DNA from: Lutjanus erythropterus
Taxonomy: Eukaryota; Chordata; Actinopteri; Lutjaniformes; Lutjanidae
Length of the DNA stretch: 64,000 bases
NCBI GenBank assembly: GCA_020091685.1
Contig: CM034601.1
Location: 12,076,472 to 12,140,471, forward strand
Reading direction: 5' to 3'
Shown in pieces: positions 13,390 through 27,309 of this stretch (the stretch's first letter is position 1; the number at the start of each line of letters is the position of its first letter). The notes beneath the pieces are model-generated. The model saw only the letters and a program-made list of their open reading frames with translations. It did not search any database and was not told the origin of the DNA. A program made the position numbers and the translations under genes.

Positions 13390-15330
13390 ACAAACTCTCT
13401 GCCTCTCTGTTCACCACACAAACAAACTGAGGTCTCACTGGTGTTTCCTGATCTACAAAGGAAAAAGGTCACTTAAATTGACAAAATTATTTTTTTTTAG
13501 CCCTGGATTAACACATACAGTATTCACAAAATAGATCTGAGTTTTCTTAATGACAATTTGGCTCAGAAGAAAAATGTTTACATTTTCCACAAAAAATTGA
13601 CAAAAATTTGGTTTCAAGTACAAGATTTATGTAAAGTAGTTTATTTTTTTCTGTGCCCACTGAAATAATCTTTTATCCGCATATAAAATTTATAACTGAT
13701 GCTATGTACAATAACTAAAACTGTTAAATACTTTTACAATTTTAAAAACTGAATATGTGTGGAGACACTTCATTCAAAACATCAAATATGAATCTCATGG
13801 TGGTGCTCGAAGAAAAGTCAGTCAGTATGATTCCTCCTCTGAGTATCATGAAAACCACAAATTAGGTCTCAATCCATCAAGCAGTTGATAAACTTAAGAG
13901 GATGAGTGAAAACTTTGACCTGCTGGTGGCAGTACAGGAAGAATCTCTACAAAGCGACCACACTCCTTTGGCAAAAACCATAACTTTATCTTGCAGAACT
14001 CAGGAGTTGTTGGTCACCCTTGCCTCAATCAAGGGAAATCTTGGTCAACTGAAAATTCTCCCTACTCTTGGACAAATCAATTGGTTGATGGGGGAAAAAA
14101 TCTGCATGTTACCCCTAGATTATTAAATTAAAGTAGCCACAGTCCACTGGGTGCGCTCTACCTGCAGCCTAAATAAGTGCCAATCAAAGGTTGCCAAGCA
14201 CATACATTCTTGCAGCTTGACCATTTCTTTTTCACACCTTATTTCATTGTTTCCTTCAGGGCATGTCTACCAAATAAATAAGTGCTATATACAACAGCAA
14301 CACAAACATACACACAGCAGCAACAAGGATTACAGAGCAGAACCAGCCCGGCTTCTGTACAGCACCACAGCTGCAGTATAAACTTCCACAAAAAACAACA
14401 TGGGAAAAAAAACAGTTACAGCATCCATCCTACTACTGCCGTTATTTAGTTTGCTTCAATTAAAGTTTTACGTTCACACTGTTTCTCTTAACCGTCCCTC
14501 AATACCACAACACTTGCCCAAACATAAACCCAGCATGTGGAAGCAGCCACTTTAGATACATGCTAGCACCAAACAGAGTAAGCTACAAAACAAACACTAA
14601 AAAAACATGGCAAAGCTTACAGTCGGGTCATGAACAGCTGGTATTTATCTATCAGTGAGCTTGAAACGTTACTGACAGGCACTCATTAAGACAGCGGTCC
14701 GGACTGAAATCAACACAAGTTGTCAACAAAAATAAACTTTTTATCCACTCAGCTTTTCTGTCCTTTGAGACTGAGGGCTGATGTAACAGTTAGTTTGGAG
14801 CAGAGTAAATGTTCAGTAAATAGCCTCACACTGAGAACTAAATCCATCAGTTCTTGATATGTCCCTCCCAAGGCAATAATAAATTAAAAAGCACTTCTCT
14901 CCTTATGAAAGGAACACCAACGACTGTCTGACCAATGAGAATTTGGTCAGACAAGAGCAGAACGACCAACCAGCTCACCAAGTCACACAATAATACAAAC
15001 AAACCAACAGATCAAGGCGGCAGCAGAGGAGCACCTCCTATGTTTGGCAAGGTGAAATCATTGTTTTTGCCACAGGAGGCTCTTTGATATGGAGAGAGGC
15101 ATATTTGACATCTTGAAGTTGCTTGTTTTTGCTGAACCAACAGTCCAAAGATATTCAATTTACCATCGGACCATAGGCTGACTAAAAACATTTTAAAAAA
15201 AATTATATCTGAGGAGCCAGAAACAATTCATTTATTGCAGTTTTGTTCCAAATATGACTCAGAGGACTATCAAAATGGTTACTGATGAATTTCCTGTGGA
15301 TTAGCTGATAAAAAAGAATTATGAAGAAAC
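13390..15330. other. Intergenic DNA, nothing recognised
   Basis: AT-rich with short open frames only. The last 230 bases carry degraded repeat A words (aaccaacagtccaaagatat). Confidence 0.55.
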
Positions 15331-16180
15331 TTTACCATGACTCATGTCTAGGGAGGACAATGAAACTATAAAAAAGGTTTGAGACAACAGCAGACCCCAT
15401 CGTAAAGAGACGTAGGAGCATAAATGAAATTACCAGGACTCCTCCTAGAGCTGTTTTTTGACCAAACGGCGCAACCTGCCAAGAAAGACGTTGATCAGGA
15501 AGGCGGCCAAGAACCTCAAGACCACACTGACAAAACTCCTCTGTTTTTCAATCATGACAGAATAACTTGCCAGGACAGAAACTGTCAGCGGAGGCCTTCA
15601 AATGAATTCAGAAGTCAGACTCTCCTGAAAAACACCACATGGCAGCAGCCTGGAGTTTGTCAAAAAACAAAAAACAAAAAAACATGTGAAAGACAGAGAG
15701 CATGACGCAAAAGATTCTGTGGTCTGATGAAACAAAATTCAAAACGCTTCGGCTGATGCAAAGTGTTGTGTCTGCTGGAACTGGGCAGAGCTTATCAACC
15801 CTCTAACACCATCCATACCTCGAAGCGTGATGGTGCAGCTTCAGACTTGGCCAGGGAGGACATGGAGACTTTGCCAGAGGTCCAGAGGAACAATGCAGGG
15901 ATCCAAACACAGGCAAATCTCGAGGAGAGCAGGTTTCTGAATGCCAAAGGCCTGAGAGCGGGGCCAACAAATTTCTCCTCCAACAGGACTCAAACATGCT
16001 GCCAAGTCAACGTTGGAGTGGCTTCACAACAAGAATGTGAAAGTCCTTCAGCGGCCTCAAAGCCCAGATTTGAATCCCAGAGAAAATCTGTGGAATGACT
16101 TGAAGATCGAGCCACGGCGACAAAATCCAAATGTGTCGAGCTGATGCAGATGTTTCCAAAAAGAGTTGATGTGACAAAGT
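15330..16180 (+). mobile_element. Decayed Tc1-like DNA transposon, transposase remnant
   Basis: Several stretches match the conserved wording of fish Tc1-like transposase genes: caagaacctcaagaccac near 15510, aagattctgtggtctgatga at 15710, ctaacaccatcc at 15803 and the catalytic C-terminal part gtgaaagtccttcagcggcc to gaaaatctgtgg at 16037-16095. The Tc1 family encodes a DDE cut-and-paste transposase. The middle is scrambled and the frame is broken by shifts and stops, with no clear terminal inverted repeats, so it is dead. Confidence 0.72.
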
Positions 16181-16669
16181 GTCAATCTCACACTAACATT
16201 TATCATAATTTTTATTAACAATGAACCAAGTTACTATGTGTGATGTGACAGGGGTCTCTCGTAGCGACAAACCGCATAGAATTATCATCCAACTCTGCTC
16301 TACAGTGTTTTAGAATCTTTAAGCTCATTATTTTGGTATTTATTTTATTTATACTGATACACTATTATACTATTTTTTGGTTCTATTGTTTCATTTCACT
16401 CCTCTGTTCTCATCAGTTGCTGGCTGTTTTCAATTTTTTTTTTTTTACTTAAAAATGAATGTACAATACACCTGCCCAGTATCACACTGCAGAAATACTA
16501 AGGCCCTGCCCACACCTACACAGGTATTTTTTAAAAACGTAGCATACGTATGCTATGGTGTGGTTCATTCAGTCAGCCAGGAGTTTAAAGAAGACAGCGA
16601 TAAAGACATTGATGGGTTTTAACGAACCACATCCACATCATAAGCAAAGTCTGACAGTCTGGTATCCAC

Positions 16670-16694
16670 AAAAAAAAAAAAAAAAAAAAAAAAA
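16670..16694. repeat. Poly(A) tract
   Basis: About 25 A. It could be the tail of an old retroposed copy, but no body is recognised upstream. Confidence 0.8.
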
Positions 16695-18639
16695 TTATAT
16701 CCAGATTTCTCAGTCCAAGTTCAAAATCAAACCATATTAAATTCAAGCAATCCATAGTGAGAGAAGAACAGTACGCACATAAAGGATGACAATGACAACT
16801 AATGGCAGTAAGGTTATAAACAATGTTTGAGACCACCGATTAATTTTAGGGCACAAATGATTAAATCATCAAGTTTGTTTTTGTTTTTGTCCATGACATT
16901 TTCCCATCACAATCAGACTCTATCCTACTGCCATTTTCTAAGTCACTTCTTCCCTCTGCCTTATAATCTAAAAACCGTCCCTTGGATTCAGATAGACCTC
17001 AACTCTCTCATCTATCTGATTCACACAAACACAGTCTGGAAACAAGCCAAACAAACAGACATATTCATAATAATGGAAATCAATTTAGCAGCACAAAGAA
17101 AAAGCACCTGGAGAGACTTCATGCACCTGGCTTTCACAAAGCTCTCATTTTCATTCTTTTCCCCTGGGGCACTTTTGGAAATCGTTTTGTTTTGCAATCT
17201 AAATGTTATTTTTCCAGACTATTGTTGAGGCTAACTGGCTCACTCTACTGTACAGTTATACTACTAACTTACTATCCCACCACAACTTCAGGGACCTCAA
17301 AAAGAAGCTCTGGATACCATATTTTCTTGTATATATTCAGAGTTTTATTTCCTGCATCTACCGTCCAGGTTCACATCCTCAGATGGTGTTTGGGAAACAG
17401 CAGGATGAAGTTTCAGAGCTCAGCGTGCCACAGGGGACTCAAGAGAACTTTTTCATGCACCTGCCACAGTGCCTGGTGTTTTTACAAGCAGCACTTATTT
17501 AAGCTGCAGTAGGCAAGATTTTTATGTAAAAATGCACCTGTGTTATCTGCCTAAATCTTTTAGTAAGGCTGAAGAATAACATCACAACTTCCCCACTAAT
17601 TGTGATACTACACATTCTCTGGTGTCTGGTATGAACGTTTCTCCCCATACAGGAAGTGAAGAATTTAAACTAATTCTCCCTAAATAGGAGAGATCAAGCT
17701 CCAAATCCACACAAAAAAACTGTCAGCCCCTTTAGATTTCATTGGTATTTTCTTGTAAAACAACAGGAGAAGTGCTGTGTTCATTTTACTGGTGTGTTAC
17801 ATTTTCTCCTGATCAAAGTTAAAAAAGGAGGCCTCTCTCAATTACACATTTACACATTTATACTAACTCTCGGGGACCATTACTGTCTAGAAATATCTTT
17901 CACAGTCACATCACAGATGATGAGGTACCGGGGCCATATTCACAAAATATCCTACGGCTAAAAGTAGCTCCTAACTGGCTGAGTTAGGAGAAATTCATAA
18001 ACATTAAATTTACAAAAATAAAAAGCATGTCAGTATTAACTTGAGGAGGTTTCTGGTCCAAGAATAATGCACTAGGTCTGTACTGATTATCTATTTTTCT
18101 TACATTCAAAGCATCTATTGAGGTTTTTCCAATGAAACTTTGAAAGATGGAATCACCCTTAAAAGCAAAATTAAAAATCCTCAAATAAAATCCTTGATTT
18201 GAAGCAATTTAGAACTGAAAAAGATTTCTTGTTATTGTCGTTATATAAATGTAATTTGTGGTGCTTTTAGATTCCTTAAAGTGCCTCGTTAATACAGGTG
18301 CATGCCCTCCTTTTGTGGTAAGCAGGAATTTTTTGAATGCAGTCAATATGTTTTTGAAAGGCTAAGCGCCAACAAAGGACTGAGGCACAATATTTCACTA
18401 GATAAAAATATGTGAATTATTGTGGGATATGTGGAAATGATTACAAACTTTGACTTTTGGATTTTACAACACTCTGGAGTTATTGAAATTTTTGGATCAC
18501 ACCTGTTGGGACACTATGCAGCCACCACTGGAACCCAATTCTATTAATATTCTATCTAGCCCTATAATTCACAAAGCATTTTAGCACTTAAGTCTGAGAA
18601 ATCAGATGTAGTCCGGTGGCCTCCTAAGATATGATTCTT

Positions 18640-18825
18640 CTGACAGTAAACTGACAATTATTATATTCTAAGTAAAACAAGACATTTGAGGGCATCATCT
18701 GAGTCTGTGGGAAAGACTGATGAACATATTTCACCATTTTATGGCATTTTAAAGCAAAGAACTATTGATCGAGAACATAATCAACCAATTGACCGACTAT
18801 GATAATCATTAGTTGCATAGAAAGG
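18640..18825 (-). repeat. Repeat A copy, partial
   Basis: Contains aaaacaagacatttgaggg, accattttatggcatttt and gataatcattagttgcatag, family words in reverse orientation. Confidence 0.5.
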
Positions 18826-21800
18826 AGCCAGTTAAGGTGGTTCGGGCATCTTGTAAGGATGCCACCTGGTGATGTGAATCCGTGTTTTTAACATTTTAAT
18901 CTGACATAGATCAGCTTCAGGAAAAAAAAAAATCATCCTGAGGAAGAATCTTGATTTAGCCGCAGTTGTTTTAGTTTACTTGTTCTTGCTGAGATCTAAA
19001 CAGTTTATGGGATCCTCTTCTCCCTTTCTGAAGTGGCGAAATGTGGCACTACAAAGTAATTTTGCAGCTTCATTCTTGCACTTGAGGGCAGCTCTCCCAC
19101 CGTCTGTCAACTGATCCATTACCCCCACAGTGCAGATATTTAAGCCTGACTGACTGAAACGGTGGAAACACATGAGAGAAATCTACTGGGATCAACAGCT
19201 GATAACTGAAGACTGCTAAAGTGAGTTAAAGAAGATTTGAAGATGATGGATGCTTGGATTTAATTTTTAAAAAACTGACTGACCACCAACTGCCACAGGG
19301 AATTCAGTAAAATTCATCTCCTGTAATCATAGTATCCTTACAGCTAACTGTGCTCCCACATGTCAGGGAGACATGCGGGTCATCAGCTAGCTCATTAGCT
19401 TTCTAGCAAACACGTGCTCAATGAGGAATGCTGATATGCTTTGTCCTAGTCCAAAAGACATGAGGCAAAAAAGTAGTTCCCTCCACAACGTGACAAGTGC
19501 CTGGCAAAGAAAAATGACAGACGAAAATTCAAAATGTCAAGGCGTCCATTTAACAGCCTTTTGTGCCGGCAGCCAGTTAATCTGACACATTGTTGAAAAA
19601 TCAATAGAGAGCAGAAAACTGTTAGGATAAACTGTTGGCAGCTGACATGCACCACTGTGAAACCGTGAAATCCACATTAGTTTCAGGACGTCCAGCAACC
19701 GACACAGGAAGGAGGTGGGCGGCACTGCTCGGGGGGTTTGAACAATTCTATCTGTTACAATCTGATATACTGTCCTACACACACACACGCAGTGACAACA
19801 TATACACACCAGCAGATCATCATAGTCCTGACAAAAGCACTTGGACCGTCTTTTTCATTCCCTGCTCCCAGGAGATCTTTATCAACTGCACTAACACATC
19901 CAGCCCAGGCCAGTATTTTCATATGTTAGGTGTTGAAACCATCCAGTGCAACAGCAGGCTGAAATGTCAAGAGGCCACTGGGGTTTAGTGTGTTCCTGAT
20001 GAATTATAAACCATCTAGTTCCTCTTAAAGCAACAAACAATAGACTCAGCGGAGGGCTTGGCTTAAAAAGAAGAAAGAGAGACATCAGACCCTGTGGACA
20101 TGAAAGATAGTTTGTTTTTGTTGCTCTTGGGCCACGTCCAGGACGTGCTGCAGTAAGTGACGAAGTCCTTCCCGTATGAGATCCTTTGTAAATACTTAGC
20201 AGAGTCAAAAGAGGGTGGAGGTGAGCTGGGAAGGAGGAGGGTGCTCTATGACAAAAAAAAAAAAACACCAGACTGGGAGAGAGCAAGGACCAGTATGCCA
20301 AGTTTTAGTTCCTTTAACTATCTATAAATTAGAGCCTTAACCAAGATTAATAATTATAGTTGCTTGTTTAATTTGCATAAACATACATTTTTGATAAGAA
20401 TCTTTAATTGGTCTTTAATGGTCACAGAAGAGTAATGACTAAGATTTGTACAAAGCCGTATTTTTCAATCTGGACCCCATTTTCCCATGTTTAAGTAAGT
20501 AATGGGGACAACAATTTTTTAAATTGGTTCAGTATTGAGTGAGACCACTGCAGCTGGCGAAGCAGGCTGCAATGTATCAGTATGTCCACTTAAAGTGCTT
20601 GTTTTGCCACTGACAGGCTCAGTTTGTTATTCTGATAGTCCCTCCTGGGTTTTGCAGGCTTTTGTTGTTGTTTTTTTTTGGGGGGGGGGTCATTTTGGAG
20701 GTCTAACTCAGTTAAAACTGCAAGTACAAACTTAAAAAACATAAAATTGTACAGAGCATTGATAAATGACGATGACAAACCTTGTGTTCTTTTCAGTGCC
20801 CATGACAAAAAAAAGTAAAAATACAAAAAATGTAGTAAGTAAAATAGTAAAACAGCGAGGCACTTCACTGAGACATACATATATGTCGTTTGCACAGAGA
20901 AACACTATGACTGGTGGAACTCACAGGAATGATTGGTCAAATTTGCAGAAAAGTTGCAGTGATTAAAAAAAATTGCAAGGTTGAACAGAATTCACAGCGA
21001 TTGGTTGAATATGCATGTATTGTTGAGATCGCACCTTCCTGGAGCGACTGTTTTAAGTGTCTGACAACATTTCTGAAAAGACTGCTGCAGAGACGGACCT
21101 TTTGTTACAGGCTAAGATATGTTTTGTTTAACCAGACGCAGATGTTTTATTGCTCTCGCCAAACTCACCAGACAATGATGCAAGTGACATGAAAGGATTG
21201 AATTGAGGACACTGAAGAAAGCAAATTCAACTCCAATCAAGTTATCGGCTGCTCAGCCAATATGGCCAATATAAACAGCCAAAAAGGCTCAAACTGGCTG
21301 AGCTCTACTACAACACGGAGCAGATCTCTGGATGTAATTTTCTCACAGTTACAGCTGCTGGTTATCACTCATTTCAGGGCAATATGATGATTCAGTTTGA
21401 GAGCAGATAGAAATGGTGTTTTTATCCATAAACTGACCTCTGGTCCTTTCAGTCTGCAGGCATAATAATAAAGTGTTCAATCTGTGTGGGCATTTAAGGC
21501 CTGTCAATTCATTATTATAATTAATCCTGGAACAATAAAAATTGTATTGTTCAAGGATTTTAAAATTGATAACAAAACAAGAGCTAGAATGAAAATAACA
21601 TTTTCTATGAGGATTGTGCATCAATTTTGTATCGATATAACTATGCAAAGGTACTTAAAAGGCTGTTTTCATAAACTAATACCTTTAATAAAGAGTATTT
21701 AAATTAAATAATGTGGACCATTTAAATAAACAATAAATAAAAAATAAATAAATACCTAGATAATGTACTGTTCAGTATCAATCAATTACTGATTATTCCA

Positions 21801-22821
21801 ATATTGCCAATCAATAGGGGCAGGCTGTAAAAAAAAAAGATGTATAGCTTGATGGAATTTACACCCGTCTGAGAACTCTCTGGCTTGAATCTGAGTAAGT
21901 CTAAAAGATACAAATTTGTAGTTAATGTACAACAAAATGTACAAAAAAAATGGGAACTACCACATAAATTAAAAAGGGAGCGACAGGGGGACATATGCTA
22001 AAAGTATGGTTTATACTAACACATGAGTTGTACAACAAGAAGAAATACAAAGTAGAGGAGAAAAAAGTAAACACTTGTGTGGGAAAACTTGCTCCAACTC
22101 ATATAACAATACAGACACAAGATACAAATTGTGTTTCTTCACTACAGAAAAAGTAATTGTGGTTCTGACAGCCAGTTATCATCAGCAAGCAGACATGACT
22201 AGGATCCCAGGAAAGAATATCCTCAAAGGAGTTTACACAGCGGTTACTGATGCACAACCACTGTCTGAATATTTGTTTACAACAAGGTTTACATACGGAA
22301 CATGAGAGTAAAACGATAAACTGTTTTTCCTGTGTCTGTATACTCAAATCGGTGTAATCGTTTTCTCACACAGTCCTGCAACAGACAAGTTATGTGAAAC
22401 TGAAGTCATGTGAAAGGCTAGAGTCTTTTCCCTTTTACTTAGTGCATGCTGGGATATAGTCTCCAGCTGTCCAGCAGAACTGAAGAAGAACAAAAAAAAA
22501 GGTATAGAAAGAGTGACTGATGTGATTTGGAGATCTATGCAGAAGAAGAAATAACAGCAACTGAACTGCAAGACTCTCAGGTCTAAGTATGTGCAACATC
22601 AAAGGGATAGTTTGGATTATTTGAAGTAAGGTTGGACAAGGTAGTCAGTGTGTCACCTATAATTTTTGCTGTTTGCAACGCCCGTAGTTTAGGGAGGCTG
22701 AGAGGAGAACCAGATAGGATGCTAAGCAATGCACTAGTGTGGACAAGGTCAGCAGCAAAACATATTTTGGCCACTTAAAAAAGGCCCATCTTAAGAAATC
22801 AATATCAGTTTAAGTGCATGC

Positions 22822-23194
22822 TAGAGATGAAATGGGATGAAAATTTCATATCACGATTATAGTGACCAAAATTATCATAGTTATCATTGTTGTCGTTGTT
22901 AAAATGTACTGAAAATTTTCAAAAAGTTTTTTTTAATGAAACTCTCTTAATGATTTGAAATGGCATCATGTCCTTTGCAATGTCAATGTTTTCATTAATG
23001 CAAAACAAACCCACGTCGCTACTGCGCCTGCATCTGGAAGACTGTTGCTGACTGATGCGGGACAGTATTTATTGAGTTTTTCAAAGCGCAGAATCCAATC
23101 ATGGTTAGCACAAAAAATAAAAATTTGAAATATAAATACAATATTAATTGTTTGGAATTTTATCACCGCTTTATCATGAAACCAATTTCATCTA
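22822..23194. repeat. MITE-like repeat B, copy 1 (uninterrupted)
   Basis: Begins gagatgaaatgggatg and ends caatttcatcta, an inverted pair. The body (aaatttcatatca, gatttgaaatggcatcatg, tttgcaatgtcaatgttttc, gactgttgctgac) is shared with the copy at 59746-60430. No coding frame. Confidence 0.7.
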
Positions 23195-24825
23195 GTGTTG
23201 TCACAATATTGAAGTTACTCATTTTGATACAATACCCTGGAAAATATGCATATTCAATACAATTTTTGATACTGCAGGGAAAAACTCACATTGAGGTGAT
23301 TTTTTTTTTACAGATGTTATTAAAATCAAAGCATAAAAAGGTGATTAATCCTGGTGACCATAACCACAGCAGTACATGCTTAGCTTCCTATGCCAGTACT
23401 CCTGCAGCTTCTCCAAACTGGGAGTGTGTTGACAGCCACTGGCCGTAGTTAATACACCAAATATCAATAAGTACCTCATGCAACCCCACTTCAAATAATC
23501 TTAACTATCCCTCTGAGCACATTCATTTTCCATCATTTCTAGTGCATCAAAATGTGATCCACTGATTCAAATTAGCAGTGGGTGCTTCTCCCCTGGTATA
23601 TCTGCTGGCAGGTCTAGTGTTATTTTCCTCTTTGAAAGTGCACACTAGCACTGAAAACACATTTCCAGACAATGTGTTGGTTATTATTGTATAAAGGCAA
23701 TCATGCCCTTAAGAATATTCTCCACTGTGATTATGGGTACTCAGATTCACATTGCAGGTATTGCCTTGCCACTGTGGACATAATCACAGTACAAAATGCC
23801 CTCTCAGGTCCTCTTGCCATAATTTATTTTGCCAGGTTCCTTCCTCTCAGACAAGTAATCACCTTTTAAGAATAAGAACAATGGGATGTTCTGCTCAGAT
23901 ATGAGTATGAAAGTCTAGAGCCAGTCATCAAGTGCAGCTGAAAGTGTATTGTTACACTTGAGGGAGAAAATGACAAGAGAATATGCACCTGAACCTCATT
24001 TGTAATCCAGCACATGACTGTTTGTTTCCCTCTGGTAAATAATTCAACTGAAATCTAGTTTTAAAGATGTGCATGTATATAAAAATATAAAATAACTCTT
24101 TCCCTGCAGGCATAAATGTTGAATGAAGAATTTAAATTAAAAGTAAGACGAAACCTGCCTCCACAGCCGTTTGCAGCAAACACAATTAAAAACTGTTGAT
24201 AACTTTTAATAGCATACATAAATCAGGAGTTATATTATTCTGATAGCATGTGCAGAAATCATTCCAGTTTAACACAACGAAACTTGAAACACAAGAGGAT
24301 GTCAGGAGATCAGTGTGGCTGTAGACTAAGAGTTTGTGCACTATCGATTAACATCACAAAGATTAATGATTGTGTATACAGCACACCAGGACAGACCACA
24401 TGGTTAAATCTGATATGCATGTAGGTAGTCTGTTTGCCTAAAGGCCACACCTGTCACAAACAAAACTGAATAATCTTTGGTTACTGATGGTTGATAATGT
24501 TATCTCTGCACTGTGGGCTCTGTTGGCTCATTCTATCAGCATAATATACAGAGCAGTGTACAGAAGAAGATAATATAAAACTACAACAAACCTAAATTGT
24601 GTACACAGATAGTGAATCCTCTGGCTAAACTTGGCCATGAACAGCATGAGCAAATATGTTAGCCAGGTTAGTCAGACTCTGTGTGGCGTAACAGAGATTT
24701 CAGATTTAACTCTGAAGAAGAGCACAACGATTGGTCAGTTAACGGATGTTAAGGGAAAACGGTTAGAGTCACTATTCACAGAGAAAATGTCATACATTAA
24801 ACAAGTGTGACTCTTACAGCACCAT
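23195..24825. other. Intergenic DNA with one further MITE-like start
   Basis: tagtgttgtcacaatattga at 23193 is the usual wording of another fish MITE end. The remainder shows nothing recognisable. Confidence 0.5.
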
Positions 24826-25178
24826 TGAGGGATGCAACTATTTATTTTCATTACTGTTAACTGATTATTTTCGTGTTTAAGCATTTAGTGGCTTAGTTTA
24901 TGAAGCGTCAAAAAATAGTAAGAAATAACCATCAACTTTTTTTAAGCCTTTCTGTGGAAAAATGACACTGAAACACTTAGTCAATCATTAAAATAGTTGA
25001 CAATTCATTTTCTTTTTTTATGACCTCATCAATTCATAGATGTGTGTGTGTGGGGGGGCACTGTTTTATTGTGTGAAGCACTTTGTGTTGCATTCTGTTT
25101 GTATGAAGCGAGCTATATAAATAAACTCTGATTCATTAGTTGATTAAATTAATTGACTAATCGCTGCAGCTTTAAATT
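24826..25178 (+). repeat. Repeat A copy interrupted by a SINE/LINE-like tail
   Basis: Starts gagggatgcaactatttat and ends gactaatcgctgcagctt, the usual ends. Between about 25040 and 25135 a foreign segment lies inside, ending gctatataaataaactctg, the wording of fish retroposon 3' tails. Confidence 0.6.
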
Positions 25179-25179
25179 A

Positions 25180-26230
25180 GTGCCTTTGCAAACACGTTTA
25201 GGAATTAGAAGTGGCAGTGGAAGCACATCAAAGCAAAGGCAACAGATTTAATAATATTTAATATTAGGCTATGTCATTATTAATGATTGATGCAATTATG
25301 CAGAACATCATCTATAGTCACAATGTAAATTATTTCACTTCATTGATAACGAGGTGAGATGTGCAGGTGTACATTCACTTAATAATTTAACTTAACTTTA
25401 ACTTAAAAGCAGCATGTCAAAATCTCAGGAAATATTGTTTTACAAGACAGGGGAAAATATAGAAAAACAGCTCAATCAGTCACAATCCTGTCCTGATGTG
25501 TGAGAAATACACTCACAGCTGGACTGCAGGACAGGTCAAACACTGGCATTGGTTTGATAATCACCAGTTGAACAGACGTTGAGCAGTAAGAGTTTGCATC
25601 AAGTGCAGTTTTAAGTTAGTATCAACCGACTGGACTCATCCTGCAGGTGATAAGCACATCCTGATTTGACGGATTTTAAACTGTGTACTTAAAGTTCATA
25701 AAGTTTCATTACTGTAATCAGAGAGAAAACCTGAGGGAAATTACCCTTATGATCAAAGTAACTACTTAAGTAAATTGATTAATTATACTGTTCCTTTTTC
25801 TTGTCCTCTGTGTTTAGGGATCAGTGCTTTGGACAGTTTTTTATCACTCACAGTAAAAGGGAAGAGATTCAGAAGGACTTCAAAGATGGAGACGATAACA
25901 GAGACCCTCAGCTGCCTTCCTGTACTGCCCTCTGGTGGCATAACATCATATGACTTAATATTTAAATTACTCTTTCACCACAGAGCTATCAGCAAACAGT
26001 GCAAATGCAAAGCCATTTATCTTGATATGTTACTAGTGCAGAGACTTAAAGGGTTTTGTAATACACATATACTTAAAGTACAAAAGGAAAACACAAGATT
26101 ACACACAGTGCAAGGCATACAATGAGCAGTGCATTCTACATACAATTCCTTACAGGAAGCTATATTTTCCGTTTGGGATGGGATGGACATATTTTTTTCA
26201 CTTCACTTCTTTACTTTCACTATTAAACAC
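25180..26230. other. Intergenic AT-rich DNA
   Basis: No gene or repeat recognised. The 116-codon frame at 25775-26125 has no recognisable domain and runs towards the Tc1 relic. Confidence 0.5.
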
Positions 26231-26680
26231 AGCTATGAGTTCTACTGTTGATTTTTTACGATGTGTTTTCACCAAACGTTTAAGTGATCTGCAATCACAA
26301 TCATTCAAGATTTCCACATTTCTTCCTTGAAGATGACGGTTCACCACTATCCCTCCAGGTTTTAATTATGCTTTGGACAGTTCTTAACCCAACTTTAGCA
26401 GTTTCAGCAATCTCCTTAGTTGTTTTCTTTGCTTGATGCAGGCCAATAATTTGACCCCTGTGAAACAGAGTACCATATTTTCAAAAACCACAGGATACGT
26501 CTTCTGACATGGCTGTTTAAGAAATGAGAAACTACTCACTGCATCAGTTATGGTTAAATAACTTGTTGCCAAACATATTAATCACTGCAGTAATTATCAA
26601 ATGGAAGGCTCTTACCTATTTGCTTAGTTAAATCCAGGTGGTGATTTTTTTTTTAGCCAGGCAGTTTATTTAGAGACATC
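26230..26680 (-). mobile_element. Second Tc1-like transposon relic, N-terminal transposase end
   Basis: Read on the minus strand, about 26470-26340 gives RGQIIGLHQAKKTTKEIA followed by LRTVQSIIKTW and RDSGEPSSS, the paired helix-turn-helix DNA-binding domain of Tc1-like transposases. The frame stops shortly after (near 26310). The 5' flank on the minus strand (26470-26680) continues into typical element leader sequence. The catalytic part is missing. Confidence 0.75.
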
Positions 26681-26854
26681 ATCAACTGAAGAAAAAGAAC
26701 TGGCAGAGAGAGACCTTTATTTTCTGGGTACACGAATAAAAGTGTTTGATTGCATGAGTATGAGGCTACATGTGTACATTCACTGTATGTATGCCTGTCT
26801 ATTATATGACATGAACTGAGGTCCCTGCATTTTGATGTTGAGCGTGGGTGTACA

Positions 26855-26858
<4 letters not shown>

Positions 26859-26901
<43 letters not shown>
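26859..26901. repeat. TG microsatellite
   Basis: About 21 TG units without interruption. A shorter TG stretch follows at 27049-27057. Confidence 0.95.
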
Positions 26902-26903
<2 letters not shown>

Positions 26904-27309
26904 ACATGTTGTTTTTGTGAGTCTGGCAGGCAGCATTGTTCACAGCAGTGGTGAAGGACACATCTCCATGGCCTGTGTACCTTTCCCCTCCGCCTGCTCC
27001 TATAAATAGCTTCCAATGTTTTTGCAGTGTGCGTGTTTATGTGTGTCTGTGTGTGTGTAACCCTCGCTCTCAGAGATATTTACCAGACAGTTGATTAAGG
27101 GAAGGTGAAACAGAGGCAAGGAATGACGGAAAAAACTATACGAGAGAGCAACAGTAAGTAGAAACAAAATGGAGCGCAGACAAAGAGGAGGAGAGGACAA
27201 AAAATGGGTAAATCACCTGACCACAAAGAAGACTTGAAGAAGACTTAGTACTATCACCTAAAACCTGCACGGATTAGTTACGTCAATCAAAAGAAAACAA
27301 ATCAGCATG

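Larger units (their letters stand above)
16200..22820. other. Intergenic AT-rich DNA with scattered repeat fragments
   Basis: Contains the poly(A) tract, stretches like common fish repeats (17505-17860; 17925-18000) and repeat A at 18640. The open frames at 16827-17512 overlap in several phases without coding bias. No exon supported. Confidence 0.5.

Noticed and set aside
15424..16098. Two plus-strand frames of 93 and 111 codons
   Set aside because: Frame-shifted pieces of the dead Tc1-like element, not independent genes.
16827..17512. Overlapping plus-strand frames of 133, 176 and 99 codons
   Set aside because: Three phases are open together over AT-rich, low-complexity DNA, which argues against real coding in any of them.
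20101..20160. Signal-peptide-like plus-strand start (MKDSLFLLLLGHVQDVL) followed by GTAAGTG
   Set aside because: No promoter signature and no downstream partner exon found. Most likely chance.
19891..20301. 136-codon minus-strand frame
   Set aside because: Starts next to a poly(A)/poly(T) tract and has no recognisable domain or splice structure.
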